This document shows positions 18,035 through 26,280 of a DNA stretch of 64,000 nt, piece by piece; the first letter of the stretch is position 1; each line of letters opens with the position of its first letter. Source of the DNA: Viridibacillus soli. GTDB taxonomy: Bacteria > Bacillota > Bacilli > Bacillales_A > Planococcaceae. The stretch lies in contig NZ_JAEOAH010000006.1 of assembly GCF_016612995.1 (NCBI RefSeq), positions 177,740-241,739 of the forward strand, given 5' to 3'. The notes below the pieces were generated by a model that did no database searches, had not been told where the DNA came from, and saw only the letters and a list, made by a program, of their open reading frames with translations. Both the position numbers and the translations under genes were made by a program.

Positions 18035-18652
18035 TTAATCAAAATAAACAGGGTCTTGTGGATTATTTATAATCTTAAACACCCAGTCAACTTGTGATTT
18101 TGTATTCCGAGCTATTGATAATGTTGGTAATTCATTTTCAGAGAAAAACGCCACGGCATTTGTTTCGATGCCTTCCATTGCTTGCCCACCAGTTATCTCA
18201 CATTGAATAAATATTTTATAAACATGATAAAGAGAAGGAGGATGTGGATGGCACTTCTTATCTAGTACACCCAACAACTTAACTACTTTTACATCAAACC
18301 CTGATTCTTCTTTCACTTCTTTCACCGCGACTTCACTTGGCGTTAATCCAATGTCAGCCCAACCACCTGGTAACGCCCAGTCACCATCAGTATTTTCTCT
18401 AACCATTAACACTTTATTATTTTGAAAAACGACTGCCCTAATATCTACTTTCGGAGTTGCGTAACCGGTTTCATTGGCAAATAAATCCTTTATTTTTGTC
18501 GCATCTATTTCTGTTTGATATGACAGCATTTCTACGCTGATTGTTCGTATTAGTTCAAATCTTTCCAAGTCGTAGACATCTTTTGAATAAGTTAATCCCG
18601 CCTGTGCAATGGATTGAAGTTGTTTTGCCCATTCAAGCCATTTAGGTTCCAT
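18035..18652 (-). CDS. NUDIX hydrolase with N-terminal NUDIX_N-type domain
   Basis: The 205-residue protein has an N-terminal helical domain of about 65 residues (WLEWAKQLQSIAQAGLTYSK) followed by a NUDIX domain. The NUDIX box runs from GGWADIGLTPSEVA to KEVKEESGFDV, with the REXXEE position read as KEVKEE. This two-domain layout is shared with ADP-ribose pyrophosphatase-like enzymes of Bacillota. It would hydrolyse a nucleoside diphosphate derivative in the cytosol. Confidence 0.87.
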   Translation of the reverse strand: MEPKWLEWAKQLQSIAQAGLTYSKDVYDLERFELIRTISVEMLSYQTEIDATKIKDLFANETGYATPKVDIRAVVFQNNKVLMVRENTDGDWALPGGWADIGLTPSEVAVKEVKEESGFDVKVVKLLGVLDKKCHPHPPSLYHVYKIFIQCEITGGQAMEGIETNAVAFFSENELPTLSIARNTKSQVDWVFKIINNPQDPVYFD

Positions 18653-18721
18653 TGATCATCACCATCCGTCCTAACTTATGTAATGTAATTATATAAAACA
18701 TCTGACAACTTGTATATTATG

Positions 18722-18776
18722 TAAAAAAAGAATCCATTTTGAAAATAATTAATCAAAGTGGATTCTCTATTTTGGG
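18722..18776. terminator. Intrinsic terminator
   Basis: AGAATCCATTTTGA and ATCAAAGTGGATTCT form a stem with one bulge, flanked by A and T runs. It lies downstream of the NUDIX gene and before the convergent end region of the ABC operon. Confidence 0.7.
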
Positions 18777-18832
18777 TTTTTATTGAAAAAATATATAAAA
18801 TAAGTAAATATGAAGTTAAATTATCATTATAG

Positions 18833-19711
18833 CTATTTGTTTTGCTTTTTGAATATCATGATAGATACTACGGTAAATACGATTGTCGTAATAATAATGA
18901 TCCATAAATGATTTGTTGTACTAACAAGCTTGTCATTCATTTCATACACTATGCCAAACTGTTTTTTATATTCTAGTATTTGTTCCGGCGTTGCATTTTT
19001 GAATACAGTTTGAATTGAATCTGTCATGAATGCATCTCTCAAGAGAACTGCAGTATGGCTGATGGGAAAGTACATAATAATATTTTGAACAAAATTTGGA
19101 ACACTACCGATAGGAACATAGACTCCACATAAGAAACCGATAACAGTCCCAACAATTGTATTTAGTGTTGAGGCAGCACTTTGCGTTTTTATAAAAAGAG
19201 CTAAGAATAAGTTAATCGAACTGGATAATGCAACCGAAAGAATAATGATGCCTATAACTTTTAAAATCACTATACCACTCAAGATTTCGCTACCTGATAA
19301 AACAAGAAATAGTTCACAACCAACAAAAGCAAGCAAAGAGAAAAATAGACCAATGACAAATGCATTAATAACGTAACTTAACTGTATCGTAGCTCTCGAT
19401 AATGGAGTCGTTAAGAAATCATGCGTTTTTTTGCTTTCCTTATCTTGAATCATAATTCCAAACGCACCTAGTGTTGTGGTTACAGCAGTTATCGATAATA
19501 ACCCTGCAATCATCCACTCGTTCACCATATTTTTAACTGCCTTTGATTTGCCAATCATCTCTTGAATGGCATCAACTTGGGTTTGTTGTAAAAACACTGC
19601 ATACAATATAATTACGATGAACACTGATAATAGTGAAAGAAATACTAACGTTCGATCGCGGCGGTATATTTTATTATTCCTGCTAACCAAATGGAATAGA
19701 GATTTCATCAT
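18833..19711 (-). CDS. ABC-2-type transporter permease
   Basis: The 292-residue membrane protein has about six helices, with a large external loop between the first two. This is the ABC-2 permease layout. The cytoplasmic segment MIQDKESKKTHDFLTTPLSR before helix three is the coupling region seen in exporters of this class. Its start overlaps the ATPase gene's end by 4 nt, so the two are made together. It would form the channel of an exporter for an unknown compound. Confidence 0.85.
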   Translation of the reverse strand: MMKSLFHLVSRNNKIYRRDRTLVFLSLLSVFIVIILYAVFLQQTQVDAIQEMIGKSKAVKNMVNEWMIAGLLSITAVTTTLGAFGIMIQDKESKKTHDFLTTPLSRATIQLSYVINAFVIGLFFSLLAFVGCELFLVLSGSEILSGIVILKVIGIIILSVALSSSINLFLALFIKTQSAASTLNTIVGTVIGFLCGVYVPIGSVPNFVQNIIMYFPISHTAVLLRDAFMTDSIQTVFKNATPEQILEYKKQFGIVYEMNDKLVSTTNHLWIIIITTIVFTVVSIMIFKKQNK

Positions 19712-20640
19712 ACGACGCTCCCTTTTTCTGCAATAATATTAATAAAGACATCATCCATACTTCCTTTTACAACCTCAAAAGACTGTATTTGACCTTCTAG
19801 TTTTTTTAAGATGTCATATGCTTCTAGAGTAGACGCGACGCGGACGGTATAAATCGAGTTTTTCAATGCGTAGGATAATTGTTTTTCTTTTAACCATGGC
19901 TCCGGGTCAAATGTATGCTTAAACTCTAAATGTACGCTATCAAAAGCATATTTTTCTTTTAACTGATTAGGTGTTCCTTCTGCAACCAAACGTCCTTCTT
20001 TAATGACCACAACTTGGTTAGCAACGGACGCTTCTTCCATATAATGAGTCGTTAAAAAAATAGTCATATTCGTTTCTTCTTGTAATCTCTTAATCGCATC
20101 CCAAACAAATAGCCTTGTTTGGGGATCCAGCCCTGTTGTTGGTTCATCTAAAAATAAAATAGTAGGTTTATGTATAATAGCCCGAGCGATGTCTGCTCGC
20201 CTTCTTTGTCCACCAGATAAAGTACCATATTTTTTGTTTTGAATATCATCTAATTTCAAATAATCTGATACAAATTGATAGTTTTCTTGAATTTGATGTT
20301 TACTTAAATTATAGAATTGACCACGATTAAGAATATTTTCAAAAACGGTTAACCTTTCGTCTAATACACTCTCTTGGAATACAACCCCGATTTTCTTTCG
20401 AATATGATTATTCCCTACTCCCTCACCAATTTTATAACCATCGATTATGACCTCACCTGCACTTTTTTTGAGCAGCGTACATAGAATATCGATTGTTGTC
20501 GATTTACCTGCCCCATTTGTTCCTAGAAAAGCAAACAACTCTCCCTTTTTTACGGAGAACGATATCCCTTTCACTGCTTCAAATTCACCATAACTTTTCA
20601 TCAAATTCGTAACTTGAATAATGCCTTGTTGCTCTGACAT
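19708..20640 (-). CDS. ABC transporter ATP-binding protein
   Basis: The 310-residue ATPase has Walker A FLGTNGAGKSTT, the signature LSGGQRRRADIARA, Walker B TILFLDEPTTGLDPQ and the switch histidine in LTTHYMEEA. A C-terminal extension of about 80 residues follows, typical of DrrA/antibiotic-exporter ATPases. It pairs with the overlapping ABC-2 permease. The DUF3021 and LytTR genes upstream read in the same direction across a 64-bp gap, so all four are probably one regulated operon. Confidence 0.9.
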   Translation of the reverse strand: MSEQQGIIQVTNLMKSYGEFEAVKGISFSVKKGELFAFLGTNGAGKSTTIDILCTLLKKSAGEVIIDGYKIGEGVGNNHIRKKIGVVFQESVLDERLTVFENILNRGQFYNLSKHQIQENYQFVSDYLKLDDIQNKKYGTLSGGQRRRADIARAIIHKPTILFLDEPTTGLDPQTRLFVWDAIKRLQEETNMTIFLTTHYMEEASVANQVVVIKEGRLVAEGTPNQLKEKYAFDSVHLEFKHTFDPEPWLKEKQLSYALKNSIYTVRVASTLEAYDILKKLEGQIQSFEVVKGSMDDVFINIIAEKGSVV

Positions 20641-20704
20641 TCACTTCACCTCAATATAATAATTTTTTAACTAACTTGATAAACTCGCTATCCCTTTTTC
20701 CTGT

Positions 20705-21160
20705 TTAGAGCTTCATTGAGCGATGATGGGTGCCTTCCGATCGTCTTTTTAATTTTTCATTAATATTCTTTACTTCTTGATAACTCACTCCATAAATAAT
20801 TACGAATACTGCAAGATAAACCGTCAATTGAATGGCAAAGAACATAATAAACTCTCCTGGCTGCTCCACTGGATTTTCATACCATTCACCAATTGCTCCA
20901 CATACAAGTACAAGTGATAAAATAACAACATAGTGTATGATTAACTTCACCGCAATCGACCATCGCTCCATGTAGAAAATAAGTGAAGTGATACCGCAGC
21001 CAATTCCAAGAAATATAGCCAATTTAAATTCCAAAAATAGTTCCTGCCCATTGAGTGTGTAAGTTGGATTGACTAATAAATCGATTGTAATAATCATATA
21101 TGAAGTACTTAAGCCAATAAGCGCTCCTAAAATTGCGACTTGGGTAATTTTCTTCATCAT
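20705..21160 (-). CDS. DUF3021-family membrane protein
   Basis: The 151-residue protein has four predicted membrane helices (around 8-28, 44-62, 72-92 and 101-124) and a basic cytoplasmic tail (KLKRRSEGTHHRS), which matches DUF3021. Such proteins are encoded next to LytTR regulators in many Bacillota and are thought to restrain or inform the regulator. The start overlaps the end of the LytTR gene by 4 nt. Any sensing role is inference from this pairing. Confidence 0.8.
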   Translation of the reverse strand: MMKKITQVAILGALIGLSTSYMIITIDLLVNPTYTLNGQELFLEFKLAIFLGIGCGITSLIFYMERWSIAVKLIIHYVVILSLVLVCGAIGEWYENPVEQPGEFIMFFAIQLTVYLAVFVIIYGVSYQEVKNINEKLKRRSEGTHHRSMKL

Positions 21161-21606
21161 ACATCCCTCCCGATTCCTAATCTTTTCTTTAATCCTTTTA
21201 AATACATACGACTAGCATGAGCAGTCGTATCATTATCCATCACGAGCTGCATCATACCGGTTCTTTCCATCTTCATAGACACGATTTTAGATATATTAAC
21301 GAGTGTCGATTTATTCACACGAACAAAATCTTTTTCTAATAACTCCTCAAGCTCATATAACTTGCGCTTTGACTCATATTCATGCTCATCTGTTTGGAAA
21401 TAAATCTTTGCACCTTCTGAATACACAGAGTAAATATCCGTGATTTTCAGCATGTATATGTCTTGCTGTAAATACCCGTCAATAACATCCGTACTTGTAG
21501 CCTTCAAATACTTCATAAGTTGCTCTAATTGCTCACTATAAGCATTTGCGTGAATATGTATTTCCGTCTCAGCATATTTCTCATCGATTATTAGCTTAAT
21601 TTGCAT
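21157..21606 (-). CDS. LytTR-domain DNA-binding regulator
   Basis: The 149-residue protein lacks a receiver domain. Residues ~50-145 form the LytTR domain: DIYSVYSEGAKIYFQT, LYELEELLEKDFVRVNKSTLVN and ISKIVSMKMERTGMMQLVM. It is the one-component type usually paired with DUF3021. GGAGG lies six bases before the ATG chosen here, and the longer ORF start eight codons upstream has no ribosome site. It heads the DUF3021/ABC-exporter operon and probably controls it. Confidence 0.88.
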   Translation of the reverse strand: MQIKLIIDEKYAETEIHIHANAYSEQLEQLMKYLKATSTDVIDGYLQQDIYMLKITDIYSVYSEGAKIYFQTDEHEYESKRKLYELEELLEKDFVRVNKSTLVNISKIVSMKMERTGMMQLVMDNDTTAHASRMYLKGLKKRLGIGRDV

Positions 21607-22124
21607 AAGCATCCTCCACTTCTTAAACAAAATATACCATGGAAAGTTCTAGGTATTTAAAATTCCACTATATGTGGTAAAAAACTTACAACAAGTTACC
21701 ATAAATAGGACATGAAAAATGGACCTCTTAACAAGATAATTGGTAAGTATCCTACTTTCTCCTTTAACAACTTTACAATCCATCCCCTAAATATCCAACA
21801 CTTAAAAGTTCCATACTTCATAAAGAAGTAACAAAACCACCTATCATTTTGAAAGGTGGTTTTAATCCATAGCATTCCTTCTTTCGAGAAGAAATAATTT
21901 ACCAATTTTTTCAAGTTACCATAATTAGTTAAAAAGACTTAATTTTTCAAAATCTTTTGATATTTTATTTTAAATTTCTCTTTAAAGAATATAACCAAAT
22001 AGAAAGAGGTGTTGTAAAGAGACAAATTAGTCACTGTCTAAGTAAGCTTATGTGAGAATTGAAAAAACGTCGTGTGAGTTCTATTTGTAGCTAGCAAAAA
22101 AATAATAAGTAAAGGATGGATAAT
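21607..22124. other. Divergent intergenic region with one hairpin
   Basis: This gap of about 520 bp holds a perfect stem at 21832-21864 (AAAACCACCT against AGGTGGTTTT), a terminator-like hairpin. The rest is A/T-rich and holds the promoters of the LytTR operon on the left and the protease on the right. A 72-codon minus-strand frame through the hairpin is not credible as a gene. AAAGGA lies before the protease start. Confidence 0.55.
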
Positions 22125-23042
22125 ATGCCAAAAATCGAGTTAGGTAAATACAAAATTGTATCATTTCACGATGATTTAGAAATAATTCCCCCTGGTGTAG
22201 ATCTAATCAAAGCAAGAGAGGTTTGGACTGAAGCTTCTGAAGGTAGTGGAGTAGTCGTAGCTGTTTTAGATACGGGAATCGCAACAACTCACCTAGATTT
22301 GGCAGACTCTATTATAGATGGATATAATTTCACAGATGATGACAATGGTAATCCGACTATTTTTGAAGATTATAATGGCCACGGTACACACGTCGCAGGA
22401 ATCATAGCAGCTAGAAAGAATGGCGTGGGAGTAGTAGGCATTGCTCCTAAAAGTCATTTATTAATACTGAAAGTTTTAAACAAAAACGGAGCAGGTTCTT
22501 ATGAACAGTTAATTGAAGCTTTGAATTATGCGATGGCATGGACAGGTCCTAATGGTGAAAAAGTAAGTGTGATTAATATGTCATTAGGAGGTCCTACACA
22601 TACAAATGCATTGTATGAAACAGTAAAGAATGTATACAATTCCGGAATTATTATCGTTGCTGCAGCTGGAAATGACGGTGACGGTGACTCTGAAACATAC
22701 GAAATTTCTTATCCTGCATACTACGAGGAAACTCTTTCAATCGGTTCTGTAAATAATGATTTAATTCCTTCCGTCTTTTCGCAGACGAATCTTAACCTTA
22801 AATTTATGGCACCAGGAGAAGATGTTTTATCAACTCATTTAGATGGGAGATATGTTAAGTTAACCGGTACTTCAATGGCAGCTCCACATGCTTCTGGCGC
22901 AGTTGCATTAGCATTAAATCTGATAAACAAATATGAACAAATACTGCTTCCATCGCAAATTGAAAGATATTTTAATAGCCATTCGAAAAAAATAAATTAC
23001 CCTATCAGCCAAGTGGGTAATGGTTTCATCCAATTAAAATAG
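22125..23042 (+). CDS. Intracellular subtilisin-like serine protease (ISP type)
   Basis: The 305-residue S8 protease has the full triad: Asp49 (AVLDTGIA), His86 (GHGTHVAG) and Ser250 (GTSMAAPHASG), with the oxyanion Asn183 in AAGND. There is no signal peptide, and the short N-terminal region ends IPPGVDLIKAREVW, as in B. subtilis IspA, so it acts in the cytosol. IspA itself is a calcium-dependent protein-turnover enzyme. The start is the ATG eight bases after AAAGGA; an ATG three codons earlier overlaps that site. The yvrJ-like gene follows after 10 bp and sigO/rsoA-like genes lie downstream, so this protease may belong to their regulon. Confidence 0.88.
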   Translation: MPKIELGKYKIVSFHDDLEIIPPGVDLIKAREVWTEASEGSGVVVAVLDTGIATTHLDLADSIIDGYNFTDDDNGNPTIFEDYNGHGTHVAGIIAARKNGVGVVGIAPKSHLLILKVLNKNGAGSYEQLIEALNYAMAWTGPNGEKVSVINMSLGGPTHTNALYETVKNVYNSGIIIVAAAGNDGDGDSETYEISYPAYYEETLSIGSVNNDLIPSVFSQTNLNLKFMAPGEDVLSTHLDGRYVKLTGTSMAAPHASGAVALALNLINKYEQILLPSQIERYFNSHSKKINYPISQVGNGFIQLK

Positions 23043-23052
23043 GAGGGATAAT

Positions 23053-23211
23053 ATGGGGGCCGAAGCGGATTGGGTATATTTAATCTCAAATTTTGGATTT
23101 CCTATTGTAATTTCAGTATATCTTTTACTAAGATTTGAAAAAAAATTAGAAAGACTAGCCAATGAATTGGATTCTCTCCGAGGGATAATTGTTCAAAAAG
23201 ATAGGAGTTAA
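23053..23211 (+). CDS. yvrJ: YvrJ-family small membrane protein
   Basis: The 52-residue protein has one membrane helix (YLISNFGFPIVISVYLLLRF) followed by a charged helix, LERLANELDSLRGII. NFGFP and the F/V-E-K-K-L-E-R-L pattern are the signature of YvrJ, which is related to BhlA/UviB holin-like peptides. AGGAGGG lies five bases before the ATG and 10 bp after the protease stop, so the two form an operon. In B. subtilis yvrJ belongs to the SigO/RsoA locus, which agrees with the genes that follow here. Confidence 0.82.
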   Translation: MGAEADWVYLISNFGFPIVISVYLLLRFEKKLERLANELDSLRGIIVQKDRS

Positions 23212-23569
23212 TTTACAGAATAAATTCATTTCCAAGAGAAATTGTTGTACCTGGACATATCATTATATAGTAAAATTAGACTATCATCTACTTTTTATAT
23301 ACAAAGTGAGAAGTCCCTTTATTAAAAATTGATATTTCACTTTAACAAAGATATGTTCTTTTTATAAAAAAAATATAAAAATTTATCTTTTTCCTTCAAA
23401 AACACGCATGTTATCGTTAAAAGCAACATAAGTATTAATAGTAACTACACAAAACTAATTATAATTATCATTTATCAAAAAACACTTTTTACATCCTTAA
23501 TAATTCACAACAATATTTTTCGAAAAATTTGCTAATATATTTCTCTCTTATATGAAAGGAGGGGTGTTG
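23212..23569 (+). other. Intergenic region upstream of the sigO-like gene
   Basis: This gap of about 360 bp is very A/T-rich and has no ORF. An interrupted inverted pair (AAAGTGA at about 23301, TCACTTT at about 23336) gives a weak hairpin. It must hold the promoter of the sigma factor pair, but I could not assign -10 and -35 boxes with confidence. The ribosome site AAAGGAGGGG sits at its right end. Confidence 0.4.
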
Positions 23570-24166
23570 ATGAAGACTATTAGAGAAAAAGAATTTTTCA
23601 GAAAATATGCTAACATAATGAAGCAACCTATTATGAAAGGATTCTTAAAAAGTAATGAAAATCAAAACATTTTTAGTAGAGCAATAAATAGCATGGATAA
23701 AGATAGTATTACTCAGCTGAACTCTGCATTTCGCCAATATTATAAAAACGTCATTTTAATTTCATATATCTCAAAAACCATACATTTCTCTGCCATTGAT
23801 TTTGATAAAAGATTACGAAATTATTATAAAAAAAACCTCCCTATTCCAGGAGTTGCTGAAGAATCTAACAATCAAGAAGAACATTTTTCAATGGACGTTT
23901 TAATGTCCTCCATCGAAGATACAACATTCAATAACTTTCAAAATAGCCAACATAACATAAGTGATTATATCGGTAATCCAGAGCTAATCTCCAGTATGAA
24001 ATCTCTATCAAATAAACAATTGTACATTCTCGAATTAATCTATATTCATAATATTAATAATAAGCAAATCGCCAAAGTATTGAATGAATCCGAACAAACC
24101 ATTTCATATAACCACCATGCAGCTTTAGAGAAGTTAAGAAAGGCCTGTATTAAAAGCAAAATATGA
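23570..24166 (+). CDS. sigO: SigO-like sigma factor subunit (region 4 type)
   Basis: The 198-residue protein resembles B. subtilis SigO (YvrI). The N-terminal half has QPIMKGFLKSNENQNIF and ISKTIHFSAIDFDKRLRNYY, and the C-terminal part is a sigma-70 region 4 helix-turn-helix (LSNKQLYILELIYIHNINNK, then QIAKVLNESEQTISYNHHAA). It lacks a standard region 2. In B. subtilis SigO contacts the -35 element while RsoA supplies the region 2 function. The start at 23570 has AAGGAGGGG upstream; an ATG at 23552 lies before that site. The rsoA-like gene follows after 78 bp. Confidence 0.82.
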   Translation: MKTIREKEFFRKYANIMKQPIMKGFLKSNENQNIFSRAINSMDKDSITQLNSAFRQYYKNVILISYISKTIHFSAIDFDKRLRNYYKKNLPIPGVAEESNNQEEHFSMDVLMSSIEDTTFNNFQNSQHNISDYIGNPELISSMKSLSNKQLYILELIYIHNINNKQIAKVLNESEQTISYNHHAALEKLRKACIKSKI

Positions 24167-24244
24167 TAATTACTTTTAGTCGCAAACAATACAATTTTGT
24201 TCTGACACCTATTATTATTTAAATTAATAAAGAAATGGGGGAGC

Positions 24245-24466
24245 ATGATGGAAAATGAAATTTTGCATCAAGTAGAAAACAAAGATCTAGAACGTTTACT
24301 AGAAATTTTCAGACCTGCTATTAAAAAAAGTTTGCATCATACTCGTATGCAGGAACGAGAGGATTTAGAACAAGAAATTAGTATGAAAATTCTTGAAAAA
24401 CTAAATTACCTACAAGATATAAAAACACCTGATTTCTTTGAATTTATTGAATATAGTATTGATTAA
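24245..24466 (+). CDS. rsoA: RsoA-like sigma co-factor (region 2 type)
   Basis: The 73-residue protein matches the N-terminal sigma region 2 segment that contacts core polymerase: LLEIFRPAIKKSLHHT, then REDLEQEISMKILEKL and TPDFFEFIEY. B. subtilis RsoA is of similar size and works only with SigO to form a two-subunit sigma factor. GGGGGAG lies just before two adjacent ATG codons; the first is used here. Position and order after the sigO-like gene support the assignment. Confidence 0.8.
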   Translation: MMENEILHQVENKDLERLLEIFRPAIKKSLHHTRMQEREDLEQEISMKILEKLNYLQDIKTPDFFEFIEYSID

Positions 24467-24654
24467 TATACTATAAACCGATTTTATAGTTTCTTAATCA
24501 TAAGCGTCCCTCTTTACGATATGCTAATGATTTGGTTCTAATAAGGAAGCCGGAAGGTCATTATGGTAAACCCCAAATTTATAAAAAAGAGGGAATGTAT
24601 TTATATTGAGGATAAGTCTCCACATATTTGAATTAAAAACGGATAATCTCTATA

Positions 24655-24747
24655 ACAAGGCAACAAATAGAGGGCGAGTTATATAAGTGCATTTCCTACG
24701 TAAAGCAGGCACTTACTATTTCCATTCCCGAATTTGTTGTCTTTTTT
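24655..24747 (+). terminator. Composite hairpin with U-tail downstream of rsoA
   Basis: CAACAAAT (24661) pairs with ATTTGTTG (24732), and an inner stem TAAGTGC pairs with GCACTTA (24684-24715). A run of six T residues follows the outer stem. It could be a branched terminator of the sigO-rsoA message or the end of a small RNA. The remainder of 24467-24872 shows no gene I can support. Confidence 0.4.
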
Positions 24748-24872
24748 ATGTTCGTGCGAACTTTAATGCCCTTTCATATTCCCTGTCTTTTGCAAAATAA
24801 AAATACATAGTGTTTTTTGCTCATTATATTCTTCTTCCTATATATGTATAATTGATAGAGGGAGGTTTTTCA

Positions 24873-25196
24873 ATGAAAAGTGAAGTTACATTTAGCAGTT
24901 GGTCAGAATCCAATGATTTAACGGATCGACAACAAGAGTTTATAACTACGTTTATGACGTTTTTTTCAACTGTTAAATACGGTGGAGAAAAATATGAAGG
25001 CATGATTGATAAATTAAAACAGGACTTTCCTGAATACTCATTTGAACTATCTGCCAATGATTTAACTTATAATGATTTTGATTTAATAATGAATACAGTA
25101 GTAGGTCCAAATGTAAATTCAACAGAGATACTACCAATTTTTATTGAACAAAAACTTTGTAAACCACTTGCATTGGAAATTTTGAAATCCAAGTAA
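24873..25196 (+). CDS. Uncharacterised protein, 107 residues
   Basis: The ORF starts at an ATG with GAGGGAGG eight bases upstream and reads as an acidic soluble protein with two likely helices (LTDRQQEFITTFMTFF and TEILPIFIEQKLCKPLALEIL). The ORF's earlier ATG precedes the ribosome site and is not used. I do not recognise a family. It lies downstream of the sigma factor pair but separated by over 400 bp, so a link is unproven. Confidence 0.6.
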   Translation: MKSEVTFSSWSESNDLTDRQQEFITTFMTFFSTVKYGGEKYEGMIDKLKQDFPEYSFELSANDLTYNDFDLIMNTVVGPNVNSTEILPIFIEQKLCKPLALEILKSK

Positions 25197-25328
25197 TATA
25201 AGGTGGATGATCAATACGTATTTACTGTGGTTGTTTTAGACTGTTTATGTCGGGGTTAGCCGGATTTTCCAGTGGCGCTGTTTGCATCACCAATCCATTT
25301 TCATAGTACAAATAGGAGGAATTCTAAT

Positions 25329-25490
25329 ATAAAAAAAATATTACTATTTGGCCCAGTACTCATTGGTTTAGTCTATATTGTCGCATTTATATTTGAAAGT
25401 ATTTCTTTATATTTTGGTGTAACTCTATTAATGGTTTTATGGGCTATTTTAGTGGCGAGAGTTATCGATAAAAAGTATAAAAATAACTAG
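25329..25490 (+). CDS. Small membrane protein with an apparent ATA start
   Basis: The frame encodes a short protein with two membrane helices (ILLFGPVLIGLVYIVAFIF, and VTLLMVLWAILVARVI) and a basic end, DKKYKNN. A strong ribosome site AGGAGG at 25314-25319 lies nine bases before ATA (25329-25331), which is followed by codons for KKILLFGPV. No ATG, GTG or TTG is placed for that site. The only in-frame ATG, at 25272, lies upstream of it. Either ATA is used as a rare start or an ATG has mutated to ATA and silenced the gene. The family is unknown. Confidence 0.5.
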   Translation: MKKILLFGPVLIGLVYIVAFIFESISLYFGVTLLMVLWAILVARVIDKKYKNN

Positions 25491-25584
25491 GTGGCAGCCT
25501 GTGTTAAAAGATAAGTAGGAGAAAGATAATTAATTTATAGCCCTTGTTCACAAAATACTAATTTAACGAATAAGAATAAAATAG

Positions 25585-25633
25585 AAAAAAGAACCCATTT
25601 TGAAAAAACAAGAAGCAAAATGAGTTCTCTTAT
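25585..25633. terminator. Intrinsic terminator
   Basis: AGAACCCATTTTG and CAAAATGAGTTCT pair with one mismatch around an A-rich loop, with flanking A and T runs. It separates the small membrane protein from the convergent phnA gene. Confidence 0.75.
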
Positions 25634-25646
25634 CCGCAATCCTAAG

Positions 25647-25982
25647 TTATATTTTTTTAACAAATTCAGATTTTAGTTTCATAGCTCCAAAGCCGTCAAT
25701 TTTGCAGTCAATATTATGATCTCCATCAACTAAGCGGATACTCTTCACTTTTGTGCCTATTTTCAGTACTGATGAACTGCCTTTTACTTTAAGATCTTTG
25801 ATCACCGTGACATTATCACCATCATTTAAAACATTTCCATTTGCATCTTTAATCACATTTGTATCTTCAATATCTTCAGTTTCTAAAGTCCATTCATGCG
25901 CACATTCTGGGCAGACAAAAAGACTTCCATCCTCATAAGTGTATTCTGAATTACATTTTGGGCAATTTGGTAAATCTAACAT
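25647..25982 (-). CDS. phnA: PhnA/YjdM zinc-ribbon protein
   Basis: The 111-residue protein begins [16 protein letters not shown] and continues [10 protein letters not shown], a four-cysteine zinc ribbon. A small beta domain follows with [20 protein letters not shown] and [20 protein letters not shown]. This is the PhnA (YjdM) family in full length. Despite the name it is not part of phosphonate cleavage, and the function is unclear. It is monocistronic. Confidence 0.92.
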   Translation of the reverse strand: MLDLPNCPKCNSEYTYEDGSLFVCPECAHEWTLETEDIEDTNVIKDANGNVLNDGDNVTVIKDLKVKGSSSVLKIGTKVKSIRLVDGDHNIDCKIDGFGAMKLKSEFVKKI

Positions 25983-26199
25983 AATTGCATTTCCTCCATT
26001 CGTTATCGTTCTATTTCCTTTTTACAGCTTCGTCAAAATAGCTATTACGAGCTGGACATTTACAAAAAGTATATAGGTTGTTCCATATATGCTTATATAC
26101 TGTCATAGTCTTCTCATATTGACAAGCCTTCCTTCACTTCCCCTTTTTCAAAAAAACAAAATACTCTTTAATTACTCCTATCCTCTCTCTATTTTCACC

Positions 26200-26252
26200 C
26201 ATAAAAAGCGCCTGAAATCACAGCTATTTTAGTTGTAATTTCGGGCGCTCCT
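26200..26252 (-). terminator. Intrinsic terminator
   Basis: On the minus strand, GAGCGCCCGAAATTACAACT pairs with the downstream copy ending TTCAGGCGC, with mismatches in the middle, and is followed by TTTTTAT. It ends the HAD phosphatase transcript. The gap from here to 25983 holds nothing else I can support. Confidence 0.8.
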
Positions 26253-26280
26253 ATATGAAAATTCTTCTGTTGCAATACCT

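Noticed and set aside
21696..21914. 72-codon minus-strand ORF
   Set aside because: It runs through a perfect terminator hairpin, has low-complexity aromatic-rich sequence, and lies in a divergent promoter gap; not credible as a gene.
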